From the NCBI RefSeq assembly GCF_964355755.1, contig NC_092673.1, positions 8,129,001 through 8,193,000 on the forward strand: a DNA stretch of 64,000 nt, written 5' to 3'. A program made the position numbers and the translations under genes. A model generated the notes under the pieces. The model was not told the DNA's origin, did not search any database, and worked only from the letters and a program-made list of their open reading frames with translations. Within the stretch, counting starts at the first letter, position 1. The number at the start of each line of letters is the position of its first letter. Shown here in pieces: positions 1 to 10,990 of this stretch. The DNA is from Antedon mediterranea (lineage: Eukaryota > Echinodermata > Crinoidea > Comatulida > Antedonidae).

Positions 1-2972
1 CAGTCCCTAAGGGGAGAAAAAGGGGTGGGATGTTACCAGACTGGATACAAATTTTTCAATATAGCAGTTTGGTAGAGTACAGTGTGGAGATGCCAAAACA
101 AAGTTACTGGAAATCTGATTTGACCTCTGTGACCTCTGACCTCAATTTTTATATTTTTCTATTATATAACTAAAAATCGCCATATCTTGACAACGCAGGG
201 ACATTTTGCATTTATTTTTTTTTCAAAATGCTTGGAAGATATATATTTATATTCGCTATAATGAAAAAAATTGTACAAAAATGGCCGCAAAGGCTTTATT
301 TTTCAGTTTGACCTTTGACCTTGATTGCCTAATATCTCAATAACACGCAATCTCAGAGATTTGAGAATGGGCTCAAAATGTTAAGAAAATAAATCTAATA
401 TTTAGTCTAATAGAAACTTTTTTCAAAAAATTACCATAAATTAAGCTTTTTTGACCCTTGACCTCTAATGTTTGAATATGTCAATATCTCGGTAACTATT
501 TGTCCTAAAAAGTTCAGTTTGGTGTCAAATTGTTTAGAATATACACATTTATATTTGCTCTAACAAAATATTTTGTCAGAATTCAATTGGAAATGTCATT
601 TTGAGCTATGACCCATCGTTTTGCATATATTTAGCAATTTATAATCTATAAAAAGAGATCGAGAGAGGGGAGGGGGTTGGGGTGGATGGAGAGACACATA
701 TTTTTGTTACATGTTACACAAATGTTAAACTCTGTCTACACTATAACATTTTTATGTGACAAAAAAATGTGATGTGCCCATATATGGACACGATGAATGA
801 CATATCACTACCATATTTGGGCACATCACACCTTTTTTGTTAAACTAGTTTATAGTGTAGACAAACATGTAAAAAATATGTGTCTCTCCATCAACCCAAC
901 CACCTCCCCCTCTCCTGCTTTTCCAATGCTACTGCATGCATCTATACACATCAAAATGGCCCGAATTGTACTGGAAAGTTTTTAGCTGCATTTGAAAATA
1001 AGTCCCAGAGGATGGGTGTATTGTAATGTTATCAGAATTATGGCAATTGTTTGTAATGGGAATCCGAAAGTTTTAAAACTACATTTGAAATATTTGCTAA
1101 TAATATCACATGCTATTAAAGATATACTTATTTTCCCCCTGTCAAAAGTAATTTTGACAAATATTTTTGTTGAATATGCAATTTTAATGTCACACATAAT
1201 AGTTTCACCAAAATTGGATTGAAAAAAAAATGATATAGTGCATACCCAAAAAAACTGTAATTCAAAGCAAAAAATAGGCTGGAAGTCAATGTGATTTTGG
1301 ATAAATTAACTGTTTATTTTGTCTTTAAAGTGATATTTACTCTATTTTTTAGATTAGCTCTTTGATTAAACACCTCTTCCAGTGCAGTGAAGATCTTAAG
1401 TGTCGCCTTGTGTTACTGATCTTCCTTAACTTCTCTTTGAACGATCGTAATATATCAATATTTGTTGAGGTATAATATTTCCCTCTAATATGGTAATGCC
1501 TGTTTTATTGAGTCAAATGCTTTCTGATAATCTCTAAATCAAAGATTTGGTGATATTCATTTCCTTTTTATTTTAGTTGATTGACAAACTGTATAAGATG
1601 GTCCTACTGTATAAAGCCTTATATATTGGTTTATTTACTTCTAGTCGGTCTCTGATTTTGTTTTTTGATTACTTTTGTAAATTATTTGTGTACATGTGAT
1701 AATGTTCGTTTGGTCGGTAATGGTTGATGTCAGTTTTGTCATGTTTTTGTGGATTAAAGTATAATTATCATTGCTTCTCTTAATTTCTTCTGGTTTCAAA
1801 GATTTTGTTGTATAGTGTTATGAGCTGGATGTGTTATTGCCTCATCAAGCCAAGATGGTAATTTTGACTGCTCACTGGTTTGTTTTCCTTTTATATTCCA
1901 CTACAGTATGTTCTTGAAAAGAAATCAGCTTTGTAATTAATTTGTCTTTGATCCTTTTCAGATTTCTAATATTTTAAACATATGTTTTTCTTTTCTTCGC
2001 TTTTTCCTCACTGTTTCAAACATTTTATTTTTTCAGCATACTTCAAGCAATTAATTGATAATTAGGTCATATGTTTTATGAGTATCAAATCGCATTGGTT
2101 AATTCTTCTTTTCTTTCTTTAAGATCCTGATTTTCTTTGTTTTTTTTTAAATGTTATTTAACTTTAAGTTTATCTAATTTTTTGTTGATATTAAGTGTTG
2201 CTCTTACGGTGTAGGCCTACCATGCGATGGAATTATATATTGAAATTAAATTAAACATTAAGTTTTAAGAAAATTGTAAAAGGCTAAATAGGATATTGAA
2301 TGTAGTTCTGGTCCACTAAATCTATATTTTAGGTATATTATTATAAGTATGACACACGCACGCTTAACAGTATATCCTGGTCATACCTCAAACTGGCATT
2401 TCCAGTAAAAATATGATAACATCTTCTATTAGAGCTAATATAAATGTTTACATTTTGAACATTTTGACACCAAGTTGAACTTTTTATGACATTTTGTTAC
2501 AGAGATACAGACATATTTAAACATTAAAGGTCAAAGGTCAGTAAATGACATTTCCTGTGGATTTGGAAGAACATGTTTAATTAGAGTATATATAAATATG
2601 TATGCTCTTAACAATTTGAAACAAATTTCAAGAAATTTTGACCAGTAGTTATTGAGATATAGTAAGCCAAGGTCAAAGGTCAAAACATTGAGAAATTACA
2701 TTTCCGGTCGTTTTTTTTTAAAAAGTTCTATTAGAGCGAATATAAATATGTACCCTCTGATCTATTTGACACCAATATCATTTCAATTGTCAAACCCGTT
2801 GCGGAGATATGGCTGTTTAAGATAGAAATATAAAAATTGAGGTCAGAGGTCACAGAGGTCAAATCAGATTTCCAGTAACTTTGTTTTGGTATCTCCATAT
2901 CATGTTCTATCAACATGCCAAGGGCACACTTGTATCCACTATGGTAACATCATTTCCCCTTAGGGACTGGAC
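1..2972. mobile_element. Inverted-repeat DNA element, copy 1 (GTCCAGTCCC family)
   Basis: The window opens three bases inside the element: CAGTCCCTAAGGGG at the left and CCCCTTAGGGACTGGAC at the right are inverted, and inner inverted similarity continues with the TTGACCTCTGTGACCTCTGA region (about 85-160 against 2815-2900). The right end is followed by TA. No transposase ORF is present, so it is non-autonomous. It matches 12120-16448 with few differences, implying recent activity. Confidence 0.88.
655..925. repeat. Imperfect palindrome nested in copy 1
   Basis: The left arm (GGAGGGGGTTGGGGTGGATGG then AGAGACACATA) and the right arm (TATGTGTCTCT then CCATCAACCCAACCACCTCC) are inverted around a centre near 790. 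Inner arms (CTGTCTACACTATAAC / TTTATAGTGTAGACA) also pair. It looks like a fold-back MITE carried by the larger element. Copy 2 has it at about 12776-13005 with part of the right arm deleted. Confidence 0.7.
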
Positions 2973-2974
2973 TA

Positions 2975-4629
2975 ATTACAAGTAAGCAAGTAAAGTAAAT
3001 ACAATAACGATAGAGATGAGGAAATCTGTCAGAATGAGAAAAAGTCGCCCCAACCGAGACTCGAACCCGGAACCTTCTGCTTGATATGCAGATGTCCTAA
3101 CCATTAGAACACAGGGGCTTTCATGGTATTGTTCATTCTCATGATGGCAATTAAATTTGGCTACAAATTACATCGTGTTTGACTGTTTTCATTTTTACAA
3201 TTTCCAGTTATTAACGCCGCGCCAAAGTTCCTGTATTCGAGAGCCATCTGGGCAAATCACCTTGTCTATTTATCGTTCCTTTGCAACCATTCTTTTCCCC
3301 ATCCCTCAACCCTAATGTAACATACAAAACACAAATTGGATTTGTTTAAATTTGACTCATTTAGTGACTTTCTCTTTCTGAAGTAATTCCCAGGCTGCTA
3401 ATTTGAGTTGACTACATTGTCACCGTGTCTATTTATCGTTCCTGTAAACGACATGTAGGCCTATTTTTTTTTCATTTCTTTATTCGAATTCATAAAATAA
3501 CACAACATAAAAAAAAATACAAAGAATGAATTCAGGGTAACACAAAAAAGTAACCAAAGGTCAAACTTATTTCCATTATCTTCCTGCATTTGAAATCACT
3601 ATTTTTTAAAGCTGAAATGATACGTGTATTCCAGAACAATCTAATACTTTAATTTTATATATATATACTTCGTATTGTTAACTTTCTTGTTCGTAAATAA
3701 ACTGTTATTCGACGTCGTTTCATATTGATTTTTTAATAACTTTATTCAAAAATGTTTCTCAATGATAAACACGTGCGCAAATATGTAGGCCTATCATTAA
3801 GTATCCATTAAAATTAAGGGAAGAAGGGAGACAACCCGAATTGAAATAAGCCGTTTTATAAAACTGAAACCGATAGGCCTAACAAACTCAGTTTAGTGAT
3901 TTGTTAACTGTAAGTAGAATCAATATTACTATTTTCTTGTTTGTATACAATTATTATGCCATTTATAAGACTAATATTTTATTTTTAGAAGTAGCTTTAT
4001 GTAATGATTTAGTTTAGTATATTATTAACATATACCGCAACAGCATGTAGGCCTACAGTGTCACTATTGTAACTGCGAGGCCACTCAGGGACATAATTAG
4101 TATGGCTAGCTATTAATAGGTTATGATTAGTATAGTTTACTTTTTCGCCTGTTGAACCTGAACGGCAACTGTATAACTACTGTTTTGTTTTGTGTAATTA
4201 TTTTAGGGAGTACCTGACTAGAAGTCGATGTAAAGAATTGCAGTGTTGCGTAAGGTTCTATATTTTCCGTTAATAATATTTAAACAATTAAACAGTAAAT
4301 TAATAAACTTCATAACCTAGTACTGTAATATTAATAAGTTCAAGATAAAGTAACGAATTTCAACAATAAGTGGATGACAGTTATAACTATAGATTAATAT
4401 AGTTAATATTTCGCATAAACTATATTCTAATCACTAGTTTTTATGTGAACATATTGTGTTGGTCACAACACGAGCGTTGTGAAAACTCAACACGAGCGAC
4501 TTGTAAATTTAACATCAGCGATAGTTATGTCCGTCCTGGCGTGCCATATTTAAGCTTCTGATGAATTTGAAAACACGTGTTGCATTGCACTTCTTTTAGG
4601 CTCGCGATCGATAGAAGATTCTAAAAAAA
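2975..4629. other. Upstream intergenic stretch before the P2XR_C gene
   Basis: After the SINE (3001-3145) this is AT-rich sequence with recurring TGTAGGCCTA words (3455, 3785, 4048) and nothing else I can support. The promoter of the P2XR_C gene presumably lies in 4430-4629, where CACGAGCG words repeat (about 4468-4500). Confidence 0.5.
3001..3145 (-). mobile_element. tRNA-derived SINE, copy A (anticodon loop ATATCAA)
   Basis: On the minus strand a tRNA-like region with A box TTCTAATGGTTAGGA, a CTGC-ATATCAA-GCAG anticodon arm and B box GGTTCGAGTCTC is followed by GACTTTTTCTCATTCTGACA and CCTCATCTCTATCG. The same non-tRNA tail follows copy B at 45577-45712, so this is a retroposon, not a tRNA gene. 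It sits just outside the right end of element copy 1. Confidence 0.8.
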
Positions 4630-4934
4630 ATGGATGACGGTGAATGTTATGAAGATTCTGATTATGAAGAGGAAGAGTATTATGAATCTGAGTATACAAG
4701 ATTTATGAAAGATTTTCCCCAAGGGTTAGGTATCCAGCCATATATGTATGAGCCTACAAGAAGTGCTTCCGACAGTAGTAGTGTGAAGAGCTACGGCAAG
4801 GAATCAGATAACATTGATTGGTTCATTGACCACTTTGATGATGATGAGGAGGAAGAAGAGGAAGAGGAGGAATCTGAATGCGAAGAAGAGGAAGGTAACA
4901 AGTGGTCTGATGAGCGGGTGGGAAATACAAATTG
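4630..4934 (+). CDS. P2XR_C protein exon 1
   Basis: Coding from ATG to the TG of a Trp codon, donor GTATGT (phase 2). It carries the acidic N-terminus and ends in RVGNTNW. Reading on past the donor would give a stop at 4951-4953 without the Cys-rich domain. Confidence 0.88.
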
Positions 4935-7900
4935 GTATGTCTGCGTACAGTAATGTAGGCCTACTAGAGTAGAAAATTATAGAATGCCAACGCTGCCTCC
5001 GGCAGCAAACTTTATTCTATTCGGCTCTTTTAGCATTACGTTCGGCTCTCATTCGGCACATTTCCATTCGGCCCATTTACCATATTACGTTCGGCTCTTT
5101 TTTATTCGGCTCTAAATTTCTGCATTACATTCGGCTCTTTTTAAATCGTCCTTTTTTATACGGCACAATTAAAATCTAACCTTTGACATGGGGTCCAGGG
5201 GTAGCGCCAGGATCTTCTCGACGCGGGGGCTACATTCCCCGACGAGGGGGCTATGCGAGCGAAGCGAGCAACACAAGGCTGGGGGCCGCCAAGGGCCCCC
5301 GGTGGGGGTCCAGGGGGCGAAGCCCCCGGAAGCAACGCGTTCTAGCGTCATTTGAGGTCATTTTAATCAGATTTAGGGTAGCCATTTTTTCCATTTTTTA
5401 TAATGCATAAATAAAATACTGCGTGCAAAAAAACGATGCTCGATGACTGTTTCAATCCATATTTTTCAATTTAAAAAATAAAAGTTCAAAGAAAATTTAG
5501 AAAAATAGAGTTGGAGGTCCTGGACTTATTATACTTCAAAACATGAAACAAAATATATAAGTCCCTATCATGGTTGTGACTGAGCTAAGAAATGTTTGAA
5601 AAATAGAGATGTTAGGTCCCGGAAAATACACTTCTTGTACTTCGAAATATGATCAGCTTTATTGTTGGGGCTGAGCTAAGAAAATGTTTAAAACTAGAGC
5701 TGCAGGTCTTCAAAAAATTGCATTTTATACTTTGGAAACATCAGGCCCAGAGGCTTAAAAACGCAAGCGTAGACCTTTTTCAGTCGGGGAAATAAGTTTA
5801 TTCCTCCCAAGTGTATGCCTGCGTACCATCTGGACTTCCGAGTGGTGAGAAATTCATGACATACAGGACATTGAAAATTTAATAACTTAGCTATAATAAG
5901 ATGTTGGCTAAGCGAAAATGGCATGTTTTTTGTTTAGTAATAATAGAAGAAATATTTATTTTAGGTGCCCCACGGTACAGAAGGTTACTTGTAAATTAAA
6001 AAATTGGTGAACATACGAACAATTAACATAATTCGTTTTTGCTGTAGTGTAGCGTACGTCGACACAGTACACGACGTAACCGTCGGTAAACTTCCCCTGG
6101 AAAATAACTACACGGTACACATTTCGGTCCCTGGATGGAACATGATATCACGACCCAACGTTGAACGATTCGTACAAAGGGATACCGCCAGACAAGTGCG
6201 TACCTATAGCTATTGTTTAGTAGTAAGTTAGATCGCTGGCAATAATGAATGCATATAAAGTGCATAATATCACTCTGACGTACTCTCACGGTCAATGAAA
6301 CGTCGAGGTTTTCTAGGCGCTGAAGCTACGAAGTGAACGCGAACGAATTATATTCCCCGACAAAAAGTACTCGAACCGTCGGTAAACTTCGCATGGAAAA
6401 TAACTACATTACACATTTTGGTCCCTGGATGGAACTTGATATCACGCGTCTCGACCCAACGTTGAACAATTCGTACAAAGGGATACCGCCAGACAAGTGC
6501 GTACCTAGCTAATGTTTAGTAGTAAGTTAGATCGCTGGCAATAATGAATGCATATAAATTGCATAATAGCACTCTGACGTACTCTCACGGTCAATGAGAC
6601 GTCGCGGTTTTTTAGGCGCTGAAGCTACCAAGTGAACGCGAACGTTTTTTACTGTATATTATATTCCCCGACAAAAAGTACCCGTGTTCCCTTCGGTAAC
6701 CGTCGGTAAAACTTCGCCTGGAAAATAACTACATTACACATTTTGGTCCCTGGATGGAACATGATATCACGCGTCTCACCCAACGGTGAACGATTCGTAC
6801 AAAGGGATACCGCCAGACAAGTGCGTACCTATAGCTATTGTTTAGTAGTTAGATCTCTGGCAATAATGAATGCATAAAAGTGCATAATAGCCCTCTGACG
6901 TACTCTCACGGTCAATGGAACGTCGTGGTTTTCTAGGCGCTGAAGCTATATGAAGTGAACGCGAACGTTTTTTACTGTATGTTATATTCCCCGACAAAAA
7001 GTACCCGTGTTCCCCGACGGGGGGGCTAGGCTCCCCGACGAGGGGGCTAGAGCCCCCGTAGCCCCCCCGCTGGCGCCACCACTGATGGGGTCAAATGGAA
7101 GAAAATCAACGGCTTGAAATGAGTCTATCAAAAGTTCTTTCATAGACTCATTTCCAGCCGTTGATTTTCTTCTATTTGACCTCAGGTAAAAGGTTAGAAT
7201 TTAATTGCGCCGTATAAAAAAGGCCGATTTAAAAAAAAGAGCCGAACGTAATGGTAAATGGGCTGAATAAAAAACAGCCGAATGCTGAAAGAGCCGAACG
7301 TAATGGTAAATGGGCCGAATGCTGAAAGAGCTGAACGTAATGGTAAATGGGCCGAATAGAAATGCGGCAAATGCTGAAAGAGCCGAACGTAATGGTAAAT
7401 GGGCCGAATAGAAATGCACCGAATACTAAAAAAGCCGAACGTAATGCTAAAAGAGCCGAATAGAACTAAAGTTTGCTGCCAGAAGCAGCGATGGCGTTCC
7501 ATAGAAAATATGTACTTTAATTTATATTGACGGTGTGTGATCGTTTCGAAAATTTGTAAATTATTGTTGAATATATGACACGCCATGTGTGTCAAAGTTT
7601 TGCGCTAGTTTCCTATCAATGTGTCATCGCAACCAGCCTTGTATTTTGACTTTAAATTTGTTTAAAAAAAAGCAACAATAACAATAATAGTACAGTAGGG
7701 CTAAAACTAGGTGGAATGCGTAAACTTTAATGCATTTACACCTGGGAATATTTCCATTAAAAATTTTTGCATACCCATATGGCTAATTGAAATATAAATT
7801 GTGTAGCCAAGTACTCAACATTTTGATTAGCAATTTGTCATCGTGTATATTTTCGTTAACGCATTTGAACAGATTTTATGCATTTATTAACCAATTTGAC

Positions 7901-10160
7901 ATGTTTTAAATTCATCTCAAAATATCTTACACAATCGGAAAGAATTTCACACGTTTTAAAGATATTTTATGCGTTTTTTTAACACATTTGACGAGTTATT
8001 AACGCATTTAACACAATTTAACGAAAGTAACACAATTTGACGCATTTTAAAATCATAAAATACCTCACGTAATCGGCATTTTAATGTAACCACCAGATGT
8101 GCTTCACGTATTCTAGTCAACTTTTGCCGATACGCAGTTTCGCGTTTTATAAATATTTTTTTCATTAGAATTCGGGACAATAATCGCAATTAAATCAAAA
8201 CAGTTGACATGACAGGTATGGTACTGTAACTAATATGCCTCAATTAGCCCAATTTTGCGATACGGTTCTGCATTTGCATTGCAACTTCTGTTTATTGTGT
8301 AACGATACTGGGGAAAATATTCCCTGATTTATTGTTGAAATACATAAGTTTAATTTCAATATGTTTTATTTTCAATAAAAATGCTGTAATATGTTACTGC
8401 TGATACCATTCTGTTTTTTCAAAGAATATTAATCGATCCTAAATAAGCATCACTACCCTAGCCTAGGCCTAGTCCATCAGGCATCCTACTGGGGATATTA
8501 TGATGAATTTGTCAATTTTATTCTGAAAGTTAACAAAACTGTGTACATTATTAACAGTTACCGTTAATTTCTAACCCTGATAAAAGAGGAATCCCCCGAA
8601 AATGCAGCAACATGATGCGCTACAGTATTCGATAAAGGAAAATTTAGTTATTGTTTATTTTATTATTAGTGTTATAAAAAATGTCACCATTTTACATACG
8701 TCGTGTTATAAAAAAGGGAAATCCCAGGACTCTTTGGTCAGCGCAGTAGCTTGAAGGCTAACTCTATTTTTAGTCGCGTGCAACGCGACTCTACAGCTCA
8801 CTATGTCTGTCGGTTGGTCGGTCGGTAAACACTAACTTGAGCACGCGGCTGCAGCCATGTATATGGCCTTGTTACTCTCTACTTTAGGCCTATACCACCA
8901 CTTAATGTTCGTCTTCTGCTGGCAAGATGAGTTAGACATCGCAGCTGCTACATATATATAGTATAGGATTCAAATTTCACAGGAAAATCCTTAAATCTTT
9001 TTAAATTGTTATTTTAAGCTTTGGCTAACACTATCTAATATGCCTATACCAATATGTATAGAGACTTCAGATGTTAGCATGTTTTGCATTTAAAACTGAA
9101 CCGAAACCTCTTTTATTTACTACAGGTGCAAATGTACAAAGTGTGTAGTTGCAACAAAAGCAAGAGAATCGCATTGCTGTGCAGATACCGTAGAGATCCT
9201 TGAAAAAATGGAAGAGACGGAACAACATCTGACCTGTGTGACCTTTCACAAAGCATTTCTGGCCAACTGTTTGGACAAAGATGTCTTAGAGGTTTCATTT
9301 TGGCATCATGTACAAGGAAAAGCGTGTTTATTTCCTGGTGACTGTGCTGTGAACAAGTATGTTTTCAAGGGAATGTGTTCTTTTAATGACTTTTGACTCA
9401 GTAATGTTTTTTCGGTTTAACATTTTTAACATTGGATAATAGCTAAGACCTCAATTTAAACTTGAGTTTAAATTGAGGTCTTAGCTATTTGCATTGCAGT
9501 TTTGTTTTGCATTCAAACGCAACAATTTTCCGATATACCATTGTTAAGTGTTGTAAGATGGGAAGATATTTTTCTCGCAGGGTGAACATTTGTAGCAATC
9601 TGGAGGCATAAATAAGAGAGTTATACAAGCACTTTAACATTGGTTGTAAGATTTCGATCAGCATAACTCCATTCTATGTATGCATAACTCTAAAAAGTGT
9701 AAACATCACTATTATGATTACTGTATAATGATGATGGTGATGATGATGATAATAATTCGGGCTGTTTAGGGCCTTATGCAAAAGCCTCAATGCGTTTTAA
9801 CAGTAAAAATAAAATGCCAGAAATGTGAGTAGGAAAACAATTCCAAGAAATAATAGTGCCTTTCTCCACTTAGCACAATTCACTACTAGCACTGACACTC
9901 GTTGAGATAGCTTAAGTTCAGCACTGTATATCCTGTTCCTGTTTTTGGTTTAATTAGAAATACATTTTCTCCGCAATGTGTTTTTCAGGTTGTTTCAGAA
10001 AATTGCCTACCAGAGATTTGCAACATGGATATGGAAACTGCAGCGCAAACGAAAAAGACATGTATTGCCGTCTTGTGTGGTGGCAGTGATTAAAGAGCAA
10101 TTTCCATCAGATCCTGCTGATTTTAAATATCCCAAAATTCCTAAAGACTATACTTATTAG
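4630..10160 (+). CDS. P2X7-type intracellular (P2XR_C) domain protein, three exons
   Basis: The coding exons are 4630-4934, 9126-9356 and 9989-10160; joined they give 708 nt and 235 residues ending at TAG. The first ~95 residues are very acidic (runs of Glu/Asp) with a conserved-looking block GIQPYMYEP. The motif RVGNTNW then runs across intron 1 into CKCTKC and a later HCC, followed by FWHHVQGKACLF, AYQRF, and RRK-rich basic residues before LPSCVV and IKEQFPS. This order matches the cytoplasmic 'ballast' domain of the P2X7 receptor, whose cysteines bind zinc. Many invertebrates encode it as a stand-alone soluble protein, as here, since no membrane segment is present. All introns are GT-AG and phases agree. 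The start is the first ATG after an A-rich leader. Biological role is unknown; a ligand-gated channel is not implied. Confidence 0.9.
4978..7501. mobile_element. Inverted-arm element with ATTCGGCTC repeats, 8 bp TSD
   Basis: The flanks carry TAGAAAAT at 4970-4977 and 7502-7509. Left end GCCAACGCTGCCTCCGGCAG and the inverted right end CTGCCAGAAGCAGCGATGGC lead into arms full of ATTCGGCTCTTTT-type repeats (4983-5165 and 7200-7460), then GC-rich blocks (5205-5350 and 7005-7080). The core holds about three tandem ~300 bp units. No transposase is seen. An 8 bp duplication fits hAT-type transposition. Confidence 0.8.
6078..7010. repeat. Three tandem ~300 bp units inside the inverted-arm element
   Basis: ACCGTCGGTAAACTTC starts near 6078, 6376 and 6698, so periods are about 298 and 322 bp. 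Each unit holds GGTCCCTGGATGGAAC, AAAGGGATACCGCCAGACAA, ATGAATGCATA and TTCTAGGCGCTGAAGCTA. Differences are scattered indels and substitutions. Open frames in them (for example 6004-6231) are not shared between units in a coding-like way. Confidence 0.8.
8768..8872 (+). mobile_element. Hairpin-(GTCG)n element, short copy
   Basis: A compact 105 bp copy: AGTCGCGTGCAACGCGACT hairpin, CTCACTATGTCTGTCGG, a GGTCGGTCGG run, CACTAACTTGAGCACGCGGC, and ending GCAGCC...GGCCTTGTT. Same ends as the copies at 14016-14833 and 57411-57522. Confidence 0.65.
9126..9356 (+). CDS. P2XR_C protein exon 2 (Cys-rich core)
   Basis: Acceptor TTTACTACAG; the first G completes Trp, followed by CKCTKC. The exon holds CKCTKC, HCC, CVTFHKAFL and FWHHVQG, the expected zinc-binding and core blocks, and ends at AA before GTATGT. 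Confidence 0.9.
9438..9489. repeat. Perfect 24 bp hairpin with a 4 nt loop
   Basis: AATAGCTAAGACCTCAATTT plus AAAC pairs exactly with the following copy across TTGA. It lies in intron 2 of the P2XR_C gene. It could be a very short fold-back element or a pre-miRNA-like hairpin; the absence of any mismatch or bulge is unlike most animal pre-miRNAs. Confidence 0.8.
9989..10160 (+). CDS. P2XR_C protein exon 3 (C-terminus)
   Basis: Acceptor TGTTTTTCAG. It encodes KLFQKIAYQRFATWIW, a basic run, then HVLPSCVVAVIKEQFPS and a TAG stop. The end of the family domain is intact. Confidence 0.9.
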
Positions 10161-10395
10161 TTAAAGAACATATAGAGTAGCTGAATCAGCTTTATATTTT
10201 TAGAAAAATAAGTAGTTTTAAAGTTGTTAACATTTTACCACTAAATGTCATCTGAATACTATTAGCATTTAGTTTTGAATCTGGTGGTGCATGAACTTAA
10301 AAAATGTTAAAGTGGAAAATTATTACTGTACTTTTTTGTATAAGGAACAAATAATATAAATACCTTAACATTGAAAAGGTTAACTACAGAATGTC

Positions 10396-10420
10396 AATAA
10401 ATTGTTTTGTAACAAATAAA
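10396..10420 (+). terminator. Poly(A) signals of the P2XR_C gene
   Basis: Two AATAAA hexamers (10396-10401 and 10415-10420) lie about 240 bp after the stop codon. They are the only close candidates; cleavage position is inferred. Confidence 0.55.
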
Positions 10421-10424
10421 AGTT

Positions 10425-10726
10425 TTACAGAAAAATGAGTTATTCAGTAATTCTTGTGCAATTATCCATTTATTGACTGTCGCCATACGTTACAATATTG
10501 TCACAGTACAGTTTTTTTCAGTCAACTGAAACTAGTTAAAAGGCTATTAATAAATTTAGAAAAATCATTATATTTGTTAAATCAGTATTAAGGTTACACA
10601 ACCAAACTATATTTAAAGAAATAAATAATGTTAACTACTAAGCTAAAACTTATTAATTATATTTAATGTATTAAATGAATAATTATCAATAACAAATAAC
10701 AAAAATGATAGGAGACAATTTTCAAA
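10425..10726. other. Intergenic AT-rich stretch, nothing recognised
   Basis: No ORF, repeat boundary or RNA gene is evident between the P2XR_C poly(A) signals and the dispersed repeat. Confidence 0.5.
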
Positions 10727-10990
10727 AGCCGGCGAGCAGTCTTAAAGTAAAAAGTAAACTGAAATTGCATTTTCTCAACTACTTGTCCAAATAACTTAAT
10801 TTGTATGTACAAGAGGCAAGAGTTATAATTCGTGATTTGTAAGTTTAAAAACAAAATTTGATTTAATGTACAGCTATTTTTTTATGAGTAGTTTTAAAAA
10901 TCTTATTTATTTTCAAATTCACCCCCTTGTTTTTGGTGTTGCTGTTCTATTGTTATTCAAAATAATAGTTGATAATTAATTTTTGCACGC
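10727..10990. repeat. Dispersed ~250 bp repeat, copy 1
   Basis: GAGCAGTCTTAAAGTAA, AAGTAAACTGAAATTG, CAAGAGGCAAGAGTTATAAT and TTTTCAAATTCACCC occur in the same order at 17388-17640. Function unknown; no ends or target duplication seen. Confidence 0.65.

Larger units (their letters stand above)
4935..9125 (+). other. Intron 1 of the P2XR_C gene
   Basis: A 4.2 kb GT-AG intron. It hosts the inverted-arm element at 4978-7501, low-complexity AT sequence with repeated ACGCATTT/AACACAATTT words at about 7850-8060, and a hairpin-(GTCG)n module at 8768-8872. No other coding exon is supported in it. Confidence 0.8.

Noticed and set aside
4630-4953. A single-exon 107-residue acidic protein
   Set aside because: The last residues after Trp run into a perfect GTATGT donor, and the Cys-rich continuation is found in phase at 9126.
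9067-9298. Minus-strand frames opposite P2XR_C exon 2
   Set aside because: They are shadows of the well-supported plus-strand exon.
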